Shown: positions 36,685 through 48,989, counted from the first letter of the stretch. The stretch: 64,000 bases of DNA from Monomorium pharaonis (GCF_013373865.1 NC_050472.1:7125276-7189275); one strand, 5' to 3'. The notes: generated from the letters alone by a model not told the origin. Numbers and translations: made by a program.

Positions 36685-37868
36685 TTGTAATGTTATTAAA
36701 AATAGTTATATAAGTTACTTATTTTCTCGTATTTATTAGTGCTGCAATAATTTTTAATAAGCTTGTAAATGCGCAAATTTTCAAGATAGAATACACAAAT
36801 AAATTAAAAAAAAAATTGAACATGTGATTGTATAAGCGTAACTTTTATTTTATTAATTTCTTTGCACAATAAATGGAATGACTGAAATGTTTTCATAAGA
36901 TAATACTGTAGAAACCTGAATTCTCTTTTACATGATTTTACATCCCGCTTAAATTTGTGAAAAATATCACTTATCTATGTTAATTGTTTGTAGTCATCGA
37001 TATAAAAAGGAGATAGTATTCAGTAAAAACCACTTACATACAAGATATGTCATCTTGACTGTTTAAATTGCAAATTACTTTGTCACAGTGCTAAGACTAT
37101 TTGGGAATTAATTTTTTTTTTTTGTTTTGAATTTATATTACAAGAGCCAAGATTAATCTTAGTGTTTTTATTTTGTTAAAAAAAATGTTTCCACTTAATA
37201 AATAAAGCATTGTATAATTATTTTTATAAATAAAACCCTTTTTAAATAGATTATAAAATTTTTTTATATTCTTACATGTGTTAAATAATTAGAGAGAAGG
37301 TTGGTTAATTATTCTTTAACAGTTTGCTTTACTATATTACTTCTCTTTCGTCTTTTTTTCATTTTTCTCTCTTCTTTTTCAAAAATTTTATTCATTTATA
37401 ACTAAAGCTAACATAAAAAATCACAAAAACGCGTTAATTTTTATTGACTCGTTCCTGTTTATTATTCTTCAATATGCAAAAAGGAATAAACTCCCAAATC
37501 GGAAATGTGTCAAACATTTCGTTGAAGTGAGTGGACCTTGATAACGACTTTGTGAGTGACAATCAAGCAGCAAAATTTTTGTCATTTAATCGACAAAAGA
37601 ATTTACCACAAATACTGAACATTATTGGTATTTAATATATAACAATTATTATCGAACATAAAAATTGTATTAACTTTTTATAGCGTATAAATATATTGCT
37701 CCCTACAAATGTAACGCTTCTAAGGATCGACGTAGGTTTCATAGAAATGAAAGAATGTCGGAAATCTTAAACAGAGGCAAATACCCTGATGACATTGGAG
37801 AACGCGACGAAAGAGAGAGAGAGAAAGAGAGGGTCAATTATTGTCCGACGTAAAATCCACGCGTGTCG

Positions 37869-37904
37869 TATATAAGATGTTGTTCTCGTGCGAGAGCTTC
37901 AGTC
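37869..37904 (+). promoter_or_regulatory. TATA box and initiator of the silk-like gene
   Basis: TATATAAG starts at 37869 and a perfect insect initiator, TCAGTC, lies at 37899-37904. The initiator A is 32 bases from the first T of the TATA box. This is canonical core-promoter spacing and places the start of transcription at 37901, giving a 116-base 5' untranslated region before the ATG at 38017. Confidence 0.8.
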
Positions 37905-38016
37905 GCTCTTGACTCTCCGACCATCGAGATATCTCGAGACGAGACAGACAAAACAAGGAGGAAATACGGTGCGGTGATAGACAAATAATCGTTTAATTGC
38001 GAAAGTGAAAATCGTC

Positions 38017-41000
38017 ATGAGATTGTTCAGGTGTTTGGTGCCAGTGGTGGTGTTGCTGCTGATTAAAGACGCCTCCGCGAGACCCGGTAAGTTTAAAGGG
38101 CAGTCCCTTTTCCCTTGATAAATCTAGAATATCTAGACGAATATTATTGCCAGATTGCCTTTTTGCATATTTATATAATGATGACATAATGTCTGATATT
38201 TAAGAGGATTACGGCACACCGAAATGTCTTTTGCTTATTTGCAAAATAAAAAAAAAGCTAATTTACTCTCGACTTCTTTTCTAAATTTAAATATCTTTCA
38301 TCTTTATTTTATGAGATAATAATCATGATAATAATTGCTAGAAAAATTAATAAATGTGAAGAGACGAAATTGTAGCAAAAAAAAACGTAGATAACGTTAT
38401 CATCCTATATTTCCTTGATCTTATAGTATTCTGTTTGTGAAGGGTTAGGCGATTTACTCCACGGTACTAGCGTCGGCAGTTTAATAGACCCGTTGGGAGT
38501 CTTCAAACCCAAAGGTGGCAGTAATGCTCAGGCTAACAGCAATGCTCAGGCAGTATCAGGAAACGTGAATTTCGGACCTATTGGGATCGGCGGTGGATTT
38601 TCCTCAGCCACGTCATCGGCATCGGCGAACGGCGGCGCCGGTGGCGGTTTAGCTTCAGCTTCAGCCAAAGCGGATGCTCAAGCCAACGGATACGGTGGCG
38701 CGAATGCGAACGCGAACGCGAACGCGCAAGCGTCTTCCAACGCAAATTTACAAGGTAGATTCGCGCGTATGTAGTGTACATGGTACATAAAGGCACGTTC
38801 CTACATGTTTAAAATTTTTTTTTAAACATGCGGTTAAATGGTTAACGGTTGAAACGTTACGTACACAGTTATTTAATAATCGAGGAAAATTCTAAATGTT
38901 TTAAATATATTTGTGTTAAAATATTTTTTATTTATTTTATAATATTTTTTATTTTAGATCTTGATTAAAATGGCACTTTATTATTCATCAAAAAATAGAT
39001 ATTGCATAAAACTGTTAGAAATATGATCTGCTTAGATAACTAAAGAAATAAAAACCCATAGTTTATACATTTGTTTTTTTTTGTATAAAACCTGTTAAAA
39101 AATTCCTTGAAAGTAAGAATTTTGTATTAATTTCTTAAGCAAGTTGCATAATTTAAATAATATTAAGTTTATTATTTGTAATATTAGATTATTTTACATA
39201 TTTGTAACTTCCTGAAATTATTTTGTTTATATTTTTCTGTTTGTATTTTTCTCGTTATCCGGTATAAACCATTGTAGAACGTAAACAAGTAGATTTTGTT
39301 GAAAATAGTTTACAGATATGGTTTGCTCTTAACATAATTTTATTTCAAATAAATTATTTTAAAATAAATTGTTTATTTTTATTTCTTAGGCTGTAAATTA
39401 TTTTTATTTTTAATATATTTAATTTCATTTTCTATTATTTTACAAACTTTATTGTTTAATACATAGAAATTAATATAGAATATTTTATTACAAAATTGTC
39501 TTAGTTTGTTAATTTATTTCATAGTTAACTTTATTATGGAGCCGTGATTGTGTTTGCCATTATTGTTTACTGTGCACAATTACTTAAATGTTAATTTTTG
39601 GCTATATTGCGAAAATATAATCACATTATTATTATTATAAAATATAAAACTGTATTATAAAAACTGCTATACAATCTAATAGAAAACGCACATTTTAATT
39701 TGCATTTATAATATCAAAGTTCCAGTCTTTTAATTTTTGGTTAAGAAATATAATTTAAAATTAATCTTAAAAGCTATACAAGTCAGTATTAATGACCTTT
39801 ATAATATATGAAGAATATTACTCGCGCGAATATTTCTCGTGCATTTATTCATATATAAAATGTCTTAGAAAAATGATGACTTTGAGTTTGATTTTTCTTC
39901 TGCTATATGTATTGCTTTGTTAATTTCAATTTTTTAAAATGCTTTCTTTAAATATTTTATTATTTTTTTAACAATAGTATTATCTTATTTAAATCTGTGT
40001 TCAAACTTTTATTTTTATTTATCTTATTATTATTTATAATTATTCATTATTATTAATTATCATTGTTAACACGTTAATAAATGACATCTTTTAACATAGG
40101 TTCTTTGGGAACCCCCGGGGGGTATTATGTCGGAAACAACAATTATCCCGGTGTTTCTCAACCTAATCAACCAAATTACGGAAGTTACGGTGGCTCTCAG
40201 TCCAGTGCTAATGCTAATGCGAATGCCAATGCCATTGGCAATGGCGGAGTGCGGCCGGTTGGTCCCAATTATTACCCTTCTGGATCTCACGGCGGCAACG
40301 CTAACGCTAATGCTAATGCGAACGCGGGTGCAAACGGAGGCGTGAATGCAATTCCTAACAAGTATCCCGCCGGAATAGGAGGAATAGATAGAATAGAAGT
40401 CATTCCTGTAAATACGTTGCCGCTCTCTCGACCAACCTCGCCTGTGGTTCATCCACACCCTTATCAGCCTGGACACAATAAAGGGGATGTGATACCGATT
40501 ATCGTTGTTGAGGAATCTCCGCGATATCCGCCGTACCAGCGTCCGGGTCCTTCCTCTCATTACCAGCGTCATCAACCACATTACGGCAATAAACCGAAGC
40601 AACAACCTATCGAGATCATCATCATCGAGGAGACAGAAAAGCCAGGTGATACTTCATGATCGAGTACATTCAAAAGTCTTCACACGATCATCGACTTGTT
40701 GATGTTATAACCAACTAGTGGCAGTTGTATGAATTGTTTTTTATGTAATTCTTCATGGAAACTATGTGTCATAATTAATCGTCTCTGTGTTACTTTATAT
40801 ATGTTTTATCATATAATGCTGGTAATCAATTGGTGACTGGAATTGGATAATGGCTACTTAAGATACTTGTAAATAATTTGTTTCTTTGTGTATAGCTAAT
40901 TTGTGTGTTTAATGTGTATGTACATAGTTTCATGTACTTCTTGCTTCGTCGATTGCAACAGGCTTGTACAGAGTTTACATCGGACGGAAGTCGTATTCAA

Positions 41001-43750
41001 GGAAAACATTTCCTGCATTTGTATCATAAACGAATTGAAAATCTCAGTACATTCCTTAATGGAACATTCTTGTAACGACGACAAGAAACAAGGACGCTGC
41101 TAATGCATTTTCGTTGTTTTTCTTATCATGACATGCACTTTAAATGGAAGAGAGATATAAAATAAAGAATCTTACTGAGTTATATGCGTGACTGAGACTG
41201 AGAGCACTTCGTGACTTTCGTATCACGTGATAACTTAGTGTAGTATCTTCATATCTGTAATGGCATGTCTTTACACATAATGTTATCACAAATTATGTTG
41301 TCAGTTACACAGATATAACTAAAAATGCTAACATTTAAAAAATATCTTTTTTTACAGCTAATGGCTACGGAAATGGTGTTCAAGGAATCCGCGGATATGG
41401 AGGCAATCCGTTTTTACCTCAAGAGGTTCTTACGAGCAATGCGGGATCAAACGCTAATGCAAATGCAAATGCTAATGCTAATGCTCAGGCAGGTGCCAGC
41501 GGAAATAGCGGAGGTATTTTGGCAGGACATGGTGGACATCAACAAGGTGGTTATCAACAAGGCGGGCATCAACAAGGTGCATATCAACAAGGTGGATATC
41601 AACAAGGTAGTCATCAACAAGGTGGATATCAACAAGGTGGATATCAACAAGGTGGTCATCAACAAGGGGGATATCAACAAGGTGGTTATCAACAAGGTAG
41701 CGGTTACCCAGCGGGACCAGTAGAAGGCCCTCCGATCGGCGCCAACAATCCCTTTCTGAATCCCGGTGCAACTTCTGGTGGAAGTGCTGGTGCCAGTGCC
41801 AATGCCAATGCTAACGCAAATGCTGGTGCTGGTAGCATAGGAGAAAAACCAATAGGCGTGAATAATCCGTTCCTTAATACCGGCGGCATATCTCATAATG
41901 TTGGAGGAGGAGCAAACTATCAACCAGGAACTTTACCAAAACCCATTCCTACCACTTATCCGGGTCAATCATCCGGAGTAGGATTTCCGCATGGATCGGC
42001 GGGAGCGAATGCTGGCGCTAATGCTAATGCTAACGCCGGCGCTGGAGCCGGCGGTGTTGGAGGAGGATACGGACCGATCAAGGAAAGTCCGATTGATTCT
42101 GGTGGACACTTGGTCGGTGGATCTTTGGGAGGTGGTTATGAAGGTCACGGATCCGGTCCGAGTTTCGGTGGATTCGGAGGACAAGCCGGTGGTGCATCTA
42201 ATGCTAACTCTAATGCTAATGCTAATGCCGGTAGTGCCTTTGAAGAATCTGGCGGATCCGTTCTCGGAGGATCTGGAGGTCACGGGGGCATACCGCATAG
42301 CGTTGGGGGAGGAGCAAACTATCAACCAGGAAGTCAACCCAAACCTATTCCTAATACTTATCCGGGTCAATCATCCGGAGTAGGATTTCCGCATGGATCG
42401 GCAGGAGCGAATGTAAACGCCGGCGGAGGATATAATGGAGGCTCTCTCGGTGGTCAAAATGGCGGTGGATTTGGAATCGGTGGTGGAAACGTTCACGGCG
42501 GAATTGGAGGTTCTTCCGGTGCCAATGCTAATTCCAATGCTAATGCCAATGCCGGAGCTGGCGGTCATGGAACTATTCTCGGAGGATCTGGTCTTGGTGG
42601 TCAAGGTGGTAGTGGATGTAGCCAATGTGGCTCTTCCGGGCTAAATCTTGGTGGATATGGCGGAGGTTCTTCTGGCGCTAATGCTAATAGCAATGCCAAT
42701 GCCGCTGCTGGCGGTTCCGGCGGTAGTGTTCATGGTGGATATGGAGACGGCGTTAAAGGAACAGGACATGGTGGTCAAGGCGGAGTCGGCGGATCAATTG
42801 GAGGAGGTATATATGTGTTTTACAAATAAATCTGTGTGATGTCCTGCAAGAAATTCTAAAAAGAATTCATGCATGTAAATATCAAAATTCGAAAGATTAT
42901 CGGCACATAGTTTCTACAAAATTGGCAGCTGAAATAGTTACTATTAGGAATAAGCGCGATTTCCTTTAATTGTTATCGCCGTTATGTAATGCCTTGTCGA
43001 CATTTATCTTTGACACGTAACATCCTATTATATGTAAATCCATCGTCACAATCATCAAACAAATAATGCGCCTCTCCTAACAACCTCCAAGTACATAATT
43101 TATCTCTTGCATTATACAAGAGATGAAAAAAATTCTTTAGATTCTCGTATCACTGTCGATTAATGACTGAACTCACGAAAACTAGTCGTTCAACGTCATT
43201 GCAAATCAATCTTACGATTCTTAGAATACCAAGCATTACATTCCCAGCATCTAGTAAATCCATGGATTACGAATGCCATTGGATGGAAAAGTGATAAAAG
43301 ACTCATGCAGCACTCCGGGAAATCCGAACAGAAGCGTCACCACATTTGTGTTTGTATCACCCACATTTGTATTTGTATGTCCATTGGACTCACCGATCGT
43401 AACAGAGCTTTTCGTGTTCGCTTTTCCGCAGACCTAAGCGCCCAGGCCAAGGCGACGGCGTTGTCCATGGCGGAGGCTGTGGCGTCGGGACTGGTCATAA
43501 TTAAATAATTCGCTATCCCGCAGGCTCAAACGCAAACGCACAAGCGTCCTCCAACGCGATCGCGTCCGGCGGTGGATCGGCATCAGCGGACAGCAAATCG
43601 TCGGCCTTCACTGACGGAACAGGATCCGCGAAAGCCAACGCGGCCAGCAATGCGTCCTCAGGAACGTACGGTGAATTAGGGTCGAAAACCTCGGCGTCGA
43701 GCCAAGCGTCGGCATCTGCTGACACCAGGGATATGCTGATTTTCAATTAA
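38017..43750 (+). CDS. Secreted Gly/Ala/Asn-rich structural protein, silk- or cuticle-like
   Basis: Five coding exons with matching phase: 38017-38086, 38443-38754, 40100-40645, 41358-42806 and 43524-43750 (867 residues). Exon 1 encodes a signal peptide (MRLFRCLVPVVVLLLIKDAS, cleavage near ASA-RP). The rest is low complexity: alternating Asn-Ala blocks (SANANANANA and variants) in exons 2, 3, 4 and 5, separated by Gly-rich spacers. Exon 3 also has a non-repetitive acidic/hydrophobic stretch with DVIPIIVVEE and IEIIIIEETEKP. Exon 4 has eleven [H/Y]QQG[G/A/S] pentapeptides (residues about 370-425) and an internal duplication. Exon 5 is Ser/Ala-rich, ending DTRDMLIFN. Composition and signal peptide suggest an extracellular fibrous protein, but I know no exact family, and it is not the coiled-coil ant fibroin type. 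The TATA/Inr promoter fits strong tissue-specific expression. Exon borders are confident; function is inferred. Confidence 0.85.
40646..41166 (+). terminator. Alternative end of the silk-like gene after exon 3
   Basis: If the donor at 40646 (CCAG|GTGATA) is not used, translation stops 14 bases on (TGA at 40657-40659), and an AATAAA lies at 41161-41166. A short isoform of 314 residues is therefore possible, containing the signal peptide, the first (NA)n blocks and the acidic IIIIEE segment but no QQG repeat. Confidence 0.35.
41537..41701 (+). repeat. Eleven-copy 15-bp coding tandem repeat
   Basis: Exactly 165 bases, eleven units of the form [C/T]AT CAA CAA GG[T/C/G] [G/A/T]GN, encoding [H/Y]QQG[G/A/S]. 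Units are nearly identical in DNA, indicating recent expansion or homogenisation and a likely length-variable site. Gln/Gly/Tyr repeats of this kind are often aggregation-prone. Confidence 0.95.
41885..42010 (+). repeat. Internal coding duplication, copy 1
   Basis: Encodes GGGANYQPG then PKPIPTTYPGQSSGVGFPHG. A very similar copy follows about 400 bases later at 42287-42413 (PKPIPNTYPGQSSGVGFPHG). The second half of the unit is almost base-identical between copies. Confidence 0.9.
42287..42413 (+). repeat. Internal coding duplication, copy 2
   Basis: Second copy of the 126-base unit at 41885-42010. It keeps frame and spacing relative to the flanking (NA)n blocks, so the duplicated unit is probably one module of spacer plus (NA)n. 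Confidence 0.9.
43432..43508 (+). CDS. Alternative terminal exon of the silk-like gene
   Basis: After a CTTTTCCGCAG acceptor, the phase left by exon 4 gives DLSAQAKATALSMAEAVASG then LVIIK and a stop. The Ala/Ser-rich start resembles the main last exon, and the acceptor is strong. It lies only 15 bases before the normal last exon, so the two are alternatives: transcripts end either here or with the exon at 43524. Confidence 0.45.
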
Positions 43751-46700
43751 ACATTGTGATACAACGAAGTGGACGACCGACGAGAAGACACTCGACGAGG
43801 AGTCCTCTTGGCCATAAAAGCTACATAATACTCCGATTTATATCCTGATGTTCTACGAATGTAACGAATGCGAATATGGTATTGCCCAATATTTAAAAAA
43901 TTAGCAGTATTTATATTATAAAACTGCCTATCGATAAGAGAGAGTGTATTTAAGTTTTTATAATCACTAGTTATAAATTTTTAGTAATCTTGATTGTAAA
44001 TTAAAACCTTTTTTGGAATAATTCAATTTTGAAATGGATAAACTGTGAGTATTTTATTAGAAAACATAGAAGGGCAAATATTTATTTGTATTCGTATTGC
44101 GAATGGCGTTGGAGGTAGATCAAACATTATTTACTCATTTCTCTTCGACGAAATGAGTAACTAAACTCGTATTTAAAATTAAAATTAATTAGATATTAAA
44201 ATTTAAGATTTTGTAACTAAACACACGGCTACAGACGAAGCCCATCTTTAATTGGGATAATGACGTATCTGCTTCAGACTAAAATACATTTATACTCATC
44301 CCAGACGTTTTGTGCAATCGGAATAATTTTAATACACATAGTATGATATATTTAGACATCTAAAAGATCTTTAAGTTAATACTCTCTTTATATTTATAAG
44401 TACTTAAATTATATTTATAAGCTGCGTGTAGATCCTTTAAACTGGATCTGTGATTTACATGAAACGTGCCAATGAAATTTATGATAATAAACATATTATT
44501 AAAGTTTTTATTGTAAACGTGATTAATCAAATTTATAAATCCTCAAATCAAGGATCAAAATAATTCTATGCGTTTTATTCGCTTATCTCTCATTTTCGTA
44601 TTATGCACATTTTCTTGCTTCATATAACATCGATTCGGACGAAGACGTGTTAACTACCGCTTCAGATCCCGAGGGGAAATGCGATCTCAGTTGTGCAACT
44701 CGTAAGGGTAATACTCACCGATCAAGTCGAGCGTGCTTACACTCTCGTGTATTTTTACGAAATCGGAGAATAGCAGTATTTGGAATTGGCACCGGCAACA
44801 TCTCCTCTCTTTGTCTTTATTCTCACGATGGCAAGCGTCTCTGGAGTGTCGGAAACAACGGGGATAGAAACCCGTCGGACTTGTTCTGCAAGAATATGAA
44901 CGAGGAAAACGGAAGAGAGGAAAGATGCAGAAAGAGAAAGACTGAGAAAAAGACAGTAAAAAAGCGACAGTGAGGGGGATAAAGAGAGAGAAAGAAGAGA
45001 AAAAGAGACAAAGAAAAGGAATTAAAGAAAAAAAATGCTAAAGCAAATCTATTGTAATGTATATGATGTTTATCCGAATTCGCAAATTCTTACGCGATTG
45101 TCGTAATTAATACGTAATTATTGATAATCATTTATTATACGCTGCACGTGTTATTTGCTCAACGGTTTCCAAGAATGATCGTTTATTATCATGCGTCATT
45201 GCATTATATACATATATATATATATAAAATACACATATTTATCCATTTAATGAATTTGACTGTCCTTCCAGTCTCTTATGCATTCTTATGTAATATACTG
45301 CGTGATTTGTGTGAACATGTAAGAATTTAATAAAATTTGCGATTTTTTTTATATTGATGCAGTACTTTAATAATGCAATATATTAATGCACCTTATATCT
45401 ATATTATTATATTAAAAATAGTTAGAGTATTTTGAATTGTTAAATTATTATAAAATTTGATAAGCGGTAATTGACAAAGAAATAGTTGCCTAAAATAAAT
45501 AAAACATAATAATGTATAATTTTGTTGCAAAAATGCATTTTAGTTAATATATACTACGACGAAGAAAATTGTGATTTTATCAAAAATGTTTGAACAAAAA
45601 GGTAAAAGACGATCTTTATTCTTCAGCAGATTGTAAATATTACTTGTGTATCTTGAATTATTAACTAAAACAGATATAATAACTATTATTATGACATATA
45701 TTTTTTTCGATTGTACAGTGAATTTCTTTGAGTGCTTCTGTCTTTCTAGTTTATGATTTATTAAATATAATTCCACAATTATACTTTTTTTATCATTGTA
45801 ATTTTAAGTTGTAAAATATTTTGAACGTAAGACAATAAATATAAATAATACAGTTCATACATTATAGTATATAAATATGATTATGTATAAAATAAGGGAT
45901 GTGTGTTATAACTTGATATGTGTTTAAACTTCTTTATTATTAATATTTCATGGAGTGATATTTAAAATAATTTTGATGTAAAACAATTATTTTAATCCCT
46001 CTCTTTAAAATGATAAGACATACATATGAATGAAAGATACAAGTTCAAGTTACAAGAATACTTTTGTTCACGTGTGAACAAAATTATCACACATTGAAGT
46101 TTGTTAACACAAGATTTTTATCCGTATATACCATATATATTTGTTTTTCGTCTCTACTTCTTCTCCGTGAACATCAATAGGTCAACCACTTGATAAAATT
46201 TTTTAATTATTAATATTTTTATATATGTGTAATAAATATAAATACATTTGTACTAAAAATTTTTCCTAAAAGTTTTATATAATCTTTTTTAAAATATCTA
46301 TTTAAATTTCAAAATTTCTATATATATAATTGCATAATCTTTTAGAAAATTTGTTAGGTTTTTTAAAATATAAATTAAAGCACTTTTCAATAGAACTGAA
46401 CATGCATTTGGAAATTTTGAATTGTTTTTTATACATATGTGTAAATTTAGACATACTCTAATTGTAAGATTTCTTATATTATTATAATTTTCGAATTAAA
46501 TTTGTAAAAAGTTTAAAATATTTTTTTCAAACTTTGTCAATAAGTTTAAAACAAAAATAATTCTTAAAAATATTAAAATATTGTAGAAATCTTTTTTCAC
46601 CAAGGACGTTCTTTTTCTTTTTCTCACATATTACATGAGCATTTAACGAGAAAGTGATGCAACACTAATCATTATTGTTTACTGAATATAAAAACTTGTA

Positions 46701-47055
46701 ATACATCGTTACATCAGTGATTAAATTTCAAATTAAGAAATAGCTCGGAAAAGAAGATCGTCTTCGTTTTCCTAAAATTATATTATTATAAATATAAAAG
46801 ACTTATAATAAGAATAAAGTGAACGTGCAGCACTTTCGAAAGCACGATCGAAGTCAAACTTGCGTCAATATCTATCGGCGTGAAGATTTCGTTTGCGTAT
46901 ACTTATGCCTTGTGTCTTCGGCCTACTTCCGGACGTCCCTGGAACGGAAGGTCGTCCACTTTATGAAGACCAATGACCGTCTCTTAACACTTGGAATTAC
47001 CGACATTGTGAAATTATGGGAGACTTCCTTGAATTTCGACAGTGAAGGGATTTCA
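43751..47055. other. Interval between the two secreted structural genes
   Basis: AT-rich, with the silk-like gene's 3' untranslated region at its start (an AATAAA at 44486-44491 is one candidate end). A GC-richer patch at 44640-44960 runs into purine-rich sequence. The open frames there carry no splice sites or recognisable protein. No other gene seen. Confidence 0.45.
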
Positions 47056-47063
47056 TATAAAAA
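47056..47063 (+). promoter_or_regulatory. TATA box of the small Gly/Ser-rich gene
   Basis: CATATAAAAACACGG lies about 85 bases before the chosen ATG. A second TATAAAAG at 46793 would give a much longer leader. The nearer box agrees with a short 5' untranslated region and with the signal-peptide start. Confidence 0.45.
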
Positions 47064-47139
47064 CACGGCAAACGAAAGACCAGCTTTGAATCGTTTTTCA
47101 GACATTCAACAAGTAACAGTGACAGTTCTGTTCCTCACG

Positions 47140-48127
47140 ATGAGAGGCTTGCTTTTAGTGACGGTGGTTGGCGCGATTTTTCTGAGAGAATCATTCGGTA
47201 AACCGACAGAAATGGTGGCGAATTCTAATGTGCTCGATCCCATTGCTTCGACTGTGAACAATACTTCTGAAACCGGTTAGTATATAAATCTAATTTAATA
47301 TATAAAGTTTTTATATAACAAGGTTGTTTTTAAAAACATTTTATTGAAAGTATCATCTTAATTATAAGACTAATATAAAAATTTATGTGCAGCTTTTTCA
47401 TGCGTACGTATAATGTTTATATAACGTGTATTTTTATATTTTTTTAGAAAAAAGTGCAATATTAATGCTCTGATTATTTAAATATTAATAAATAGTTAGA
47501 TGTTATTTAAATAAAACATGATGTATGTGACGTATACATATTATTCTAGAAACCACGAGGGAGCAAAGATCGCCGCAATTCGGTTTGTTAGGTGGCTACA
47601 GTGATTATGATTACAACGACGATACACGTTATTTTCGTTACGGAAGCGGGCGAAAGTATCATCACTATAAACCGTTTCGCCCTCACAAGCCACACGGTTT
47701 AATCGGAGGATATGGATGTCGCGGTTATGGCTGTGGTGGAGGGTACGTGTTATTATTAGAATTATTTTACTTAGTTAAAGATAGAAATTAGATATTATAT
47801 ATAGAAATTATTTACATTATTATCATCTATGATGACCCAAGAAGAATTTATGGTCTTTTCGCGAATAACTGCGAGTTAAAATGCGCAAAATAACCGTTTG
47901 CATTTTTACTTTCTGATTTACGCAGATGGCAACCGGACTACGGCGGCCATCACCATACCGGACAAGGAGCGTCTTTTGCCTCAGCGTCAGCAGGATCTAT
48001 AGGTGGAGGTGGTCTTTACGGTGGAGGACAGAGCCAGGCCAATGCACAGAGCGCAAGTTTCAACATCGGGCCTTTCTCAGCATCGTTCAGCTCCGCGCAG
48101 TCCTCGTCAGGACAAAACGGATTCTGA
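47140..48127 (+). CDS. Small secreted Gly/Ser-rich protein, related in style to the silk-like gene
   Basis: Three exons with matching phase: 47140-47275, 47550-47742 and 47926-48127 (176 residues). Start: MRGLLLVTVVGAIFLRESFG, a clear signal peptide. The middle is rich in Tyr, Gly, His and Arg (FGLLGGYSDYDYNDD, KYHHYKPFRPHKPHG, two Cys in GYGCRGYGCGGG). The end is Ser/Ala/Gln-rich: SQANAQSASFNIGPFSASF then SSAQSSSGQNGF. The FNIGPFSASFSSA phrase echoes VNFGPIGIGGGFSSA in exon 2 of the gene at 38017, and the phase-1 first intron after the signal peptide region is shared. This suggests an old tandem relationship. The open frame continues upstream of 47140, but an earlier ATG (46963) would bury the signal peptide. 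Probably an extracellular structural or cuticular protein; function is inferred. Confidence 0.82.
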
Positions 48128-48386
48128 ATCCTTGAAACGGTAAGCCTCTCTGACTGGATTCTACTCAATCTTATTTGATATAATTGTAGATTTGTTAATT
48201 AAATATTTAACTGTATTAATTAGAGCCCTGTCCTGCTAATGCATATAATATAAACATTTTGTTTTGTCTTTGTTATTTTTGTGCACTGTTATAGTAAGAA
48301 TAATGTGTGCAAAAATTAAATAACTCCTATTAAAAGAATTCTTATATTTTATAATAATATTAGAACAATTGTTTACATTTTAAATT

Positions 48387-48392
48387 AATAAA
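48387..48392 (+). terminator. Polyadenylation signal AATAAA of the small Gly/Ser-rich gene
   Basis: First canonical hexamer after the stop at 48127, 260 bases downstream. Confidence 0.45.
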
Positions 48393-48989
48393 GCTTACAA
48401 AAATATTAGATTAAATTAAAATATTGAAAATACTTCTTCAAATAATTATATGTTTTCTTCGAAAATTAATATGAGAAGTTTTATAATATTTTAGAATTTA
48501 CATAAATAATTTTAGAAAAAATGCAGATTTAAAAAATCTGTAAAATTTTTTTTAATGTTACGAAATGCATTTGAAAATTTATTAAAATTATAGAATTTTA
48601 AGATTTATCATGAAAACTGATTAATTATTTACATTTCTGTCTTCTGCGAAAATATATAATATTAATTTGTACATATAATAAATTCATTAACTCGTACTTT
48701 AATTAAATTGTTACTCTAAATATAAGCGGAATATTCTTTTGAATTGGAAGAAGTAGAAAGATTTGTAAAAGTATTTTATGCAAAATTTATTTACTTGATT
48801 ACGAGCTCCTTTGGTAATTGTAAAGATTAGTTTTGCGCAAAGTTGAGAGAATTATTATTACCCCAATAATAAGAATTATTAATGCATCTTTTATTCTAAA
48901 TTATATAACTTATTATTGTGTGATTAATCTACACTATAGTATTCTACAAATTTCTCACGTTATAAAATGTAAATGTCATAACATGTAAA

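Larger units (their letters stand above)
28739..37860. other. AT-rich gene-poor interval
   Basis: About 9 kb without a supported exon on either strand. It is strongly AT-rich, with scattered GC-richer patches near 33700-33860, 34500-34570, 34700-34830 and 35330-35400 that might be regulatory. It holds a TA-flanked foldback element (34081-34224), a weaker inverted pair around AGTAGATTTTCT (33140) and AGAAAATCTACA (33287), and a GA microsatellite. Open frames here have no splice context or recognisable composition. Confidence 0.55.

Noticed and set aside
36369..36713. 114-codon plus-strand frame
   Set aside because: Ends in the GA microsatellite (RERERE) and begins in AT-rich DNA. It has no signal, motif or splice support.
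41447..42625. Long antisense frames opposite the silk-like gene
   Set aside because: They are mirror images of the QQG and (NA)n repeats (LVDIH and SISIS patterns) and have no splice context.
46819..47139. In-frame upstream extension of the small Gly/Ser-rich gene
   Set aside because: A start at 46963 would place 59 residues before a clear signal peptide, and a TATA box lies within this stretch.
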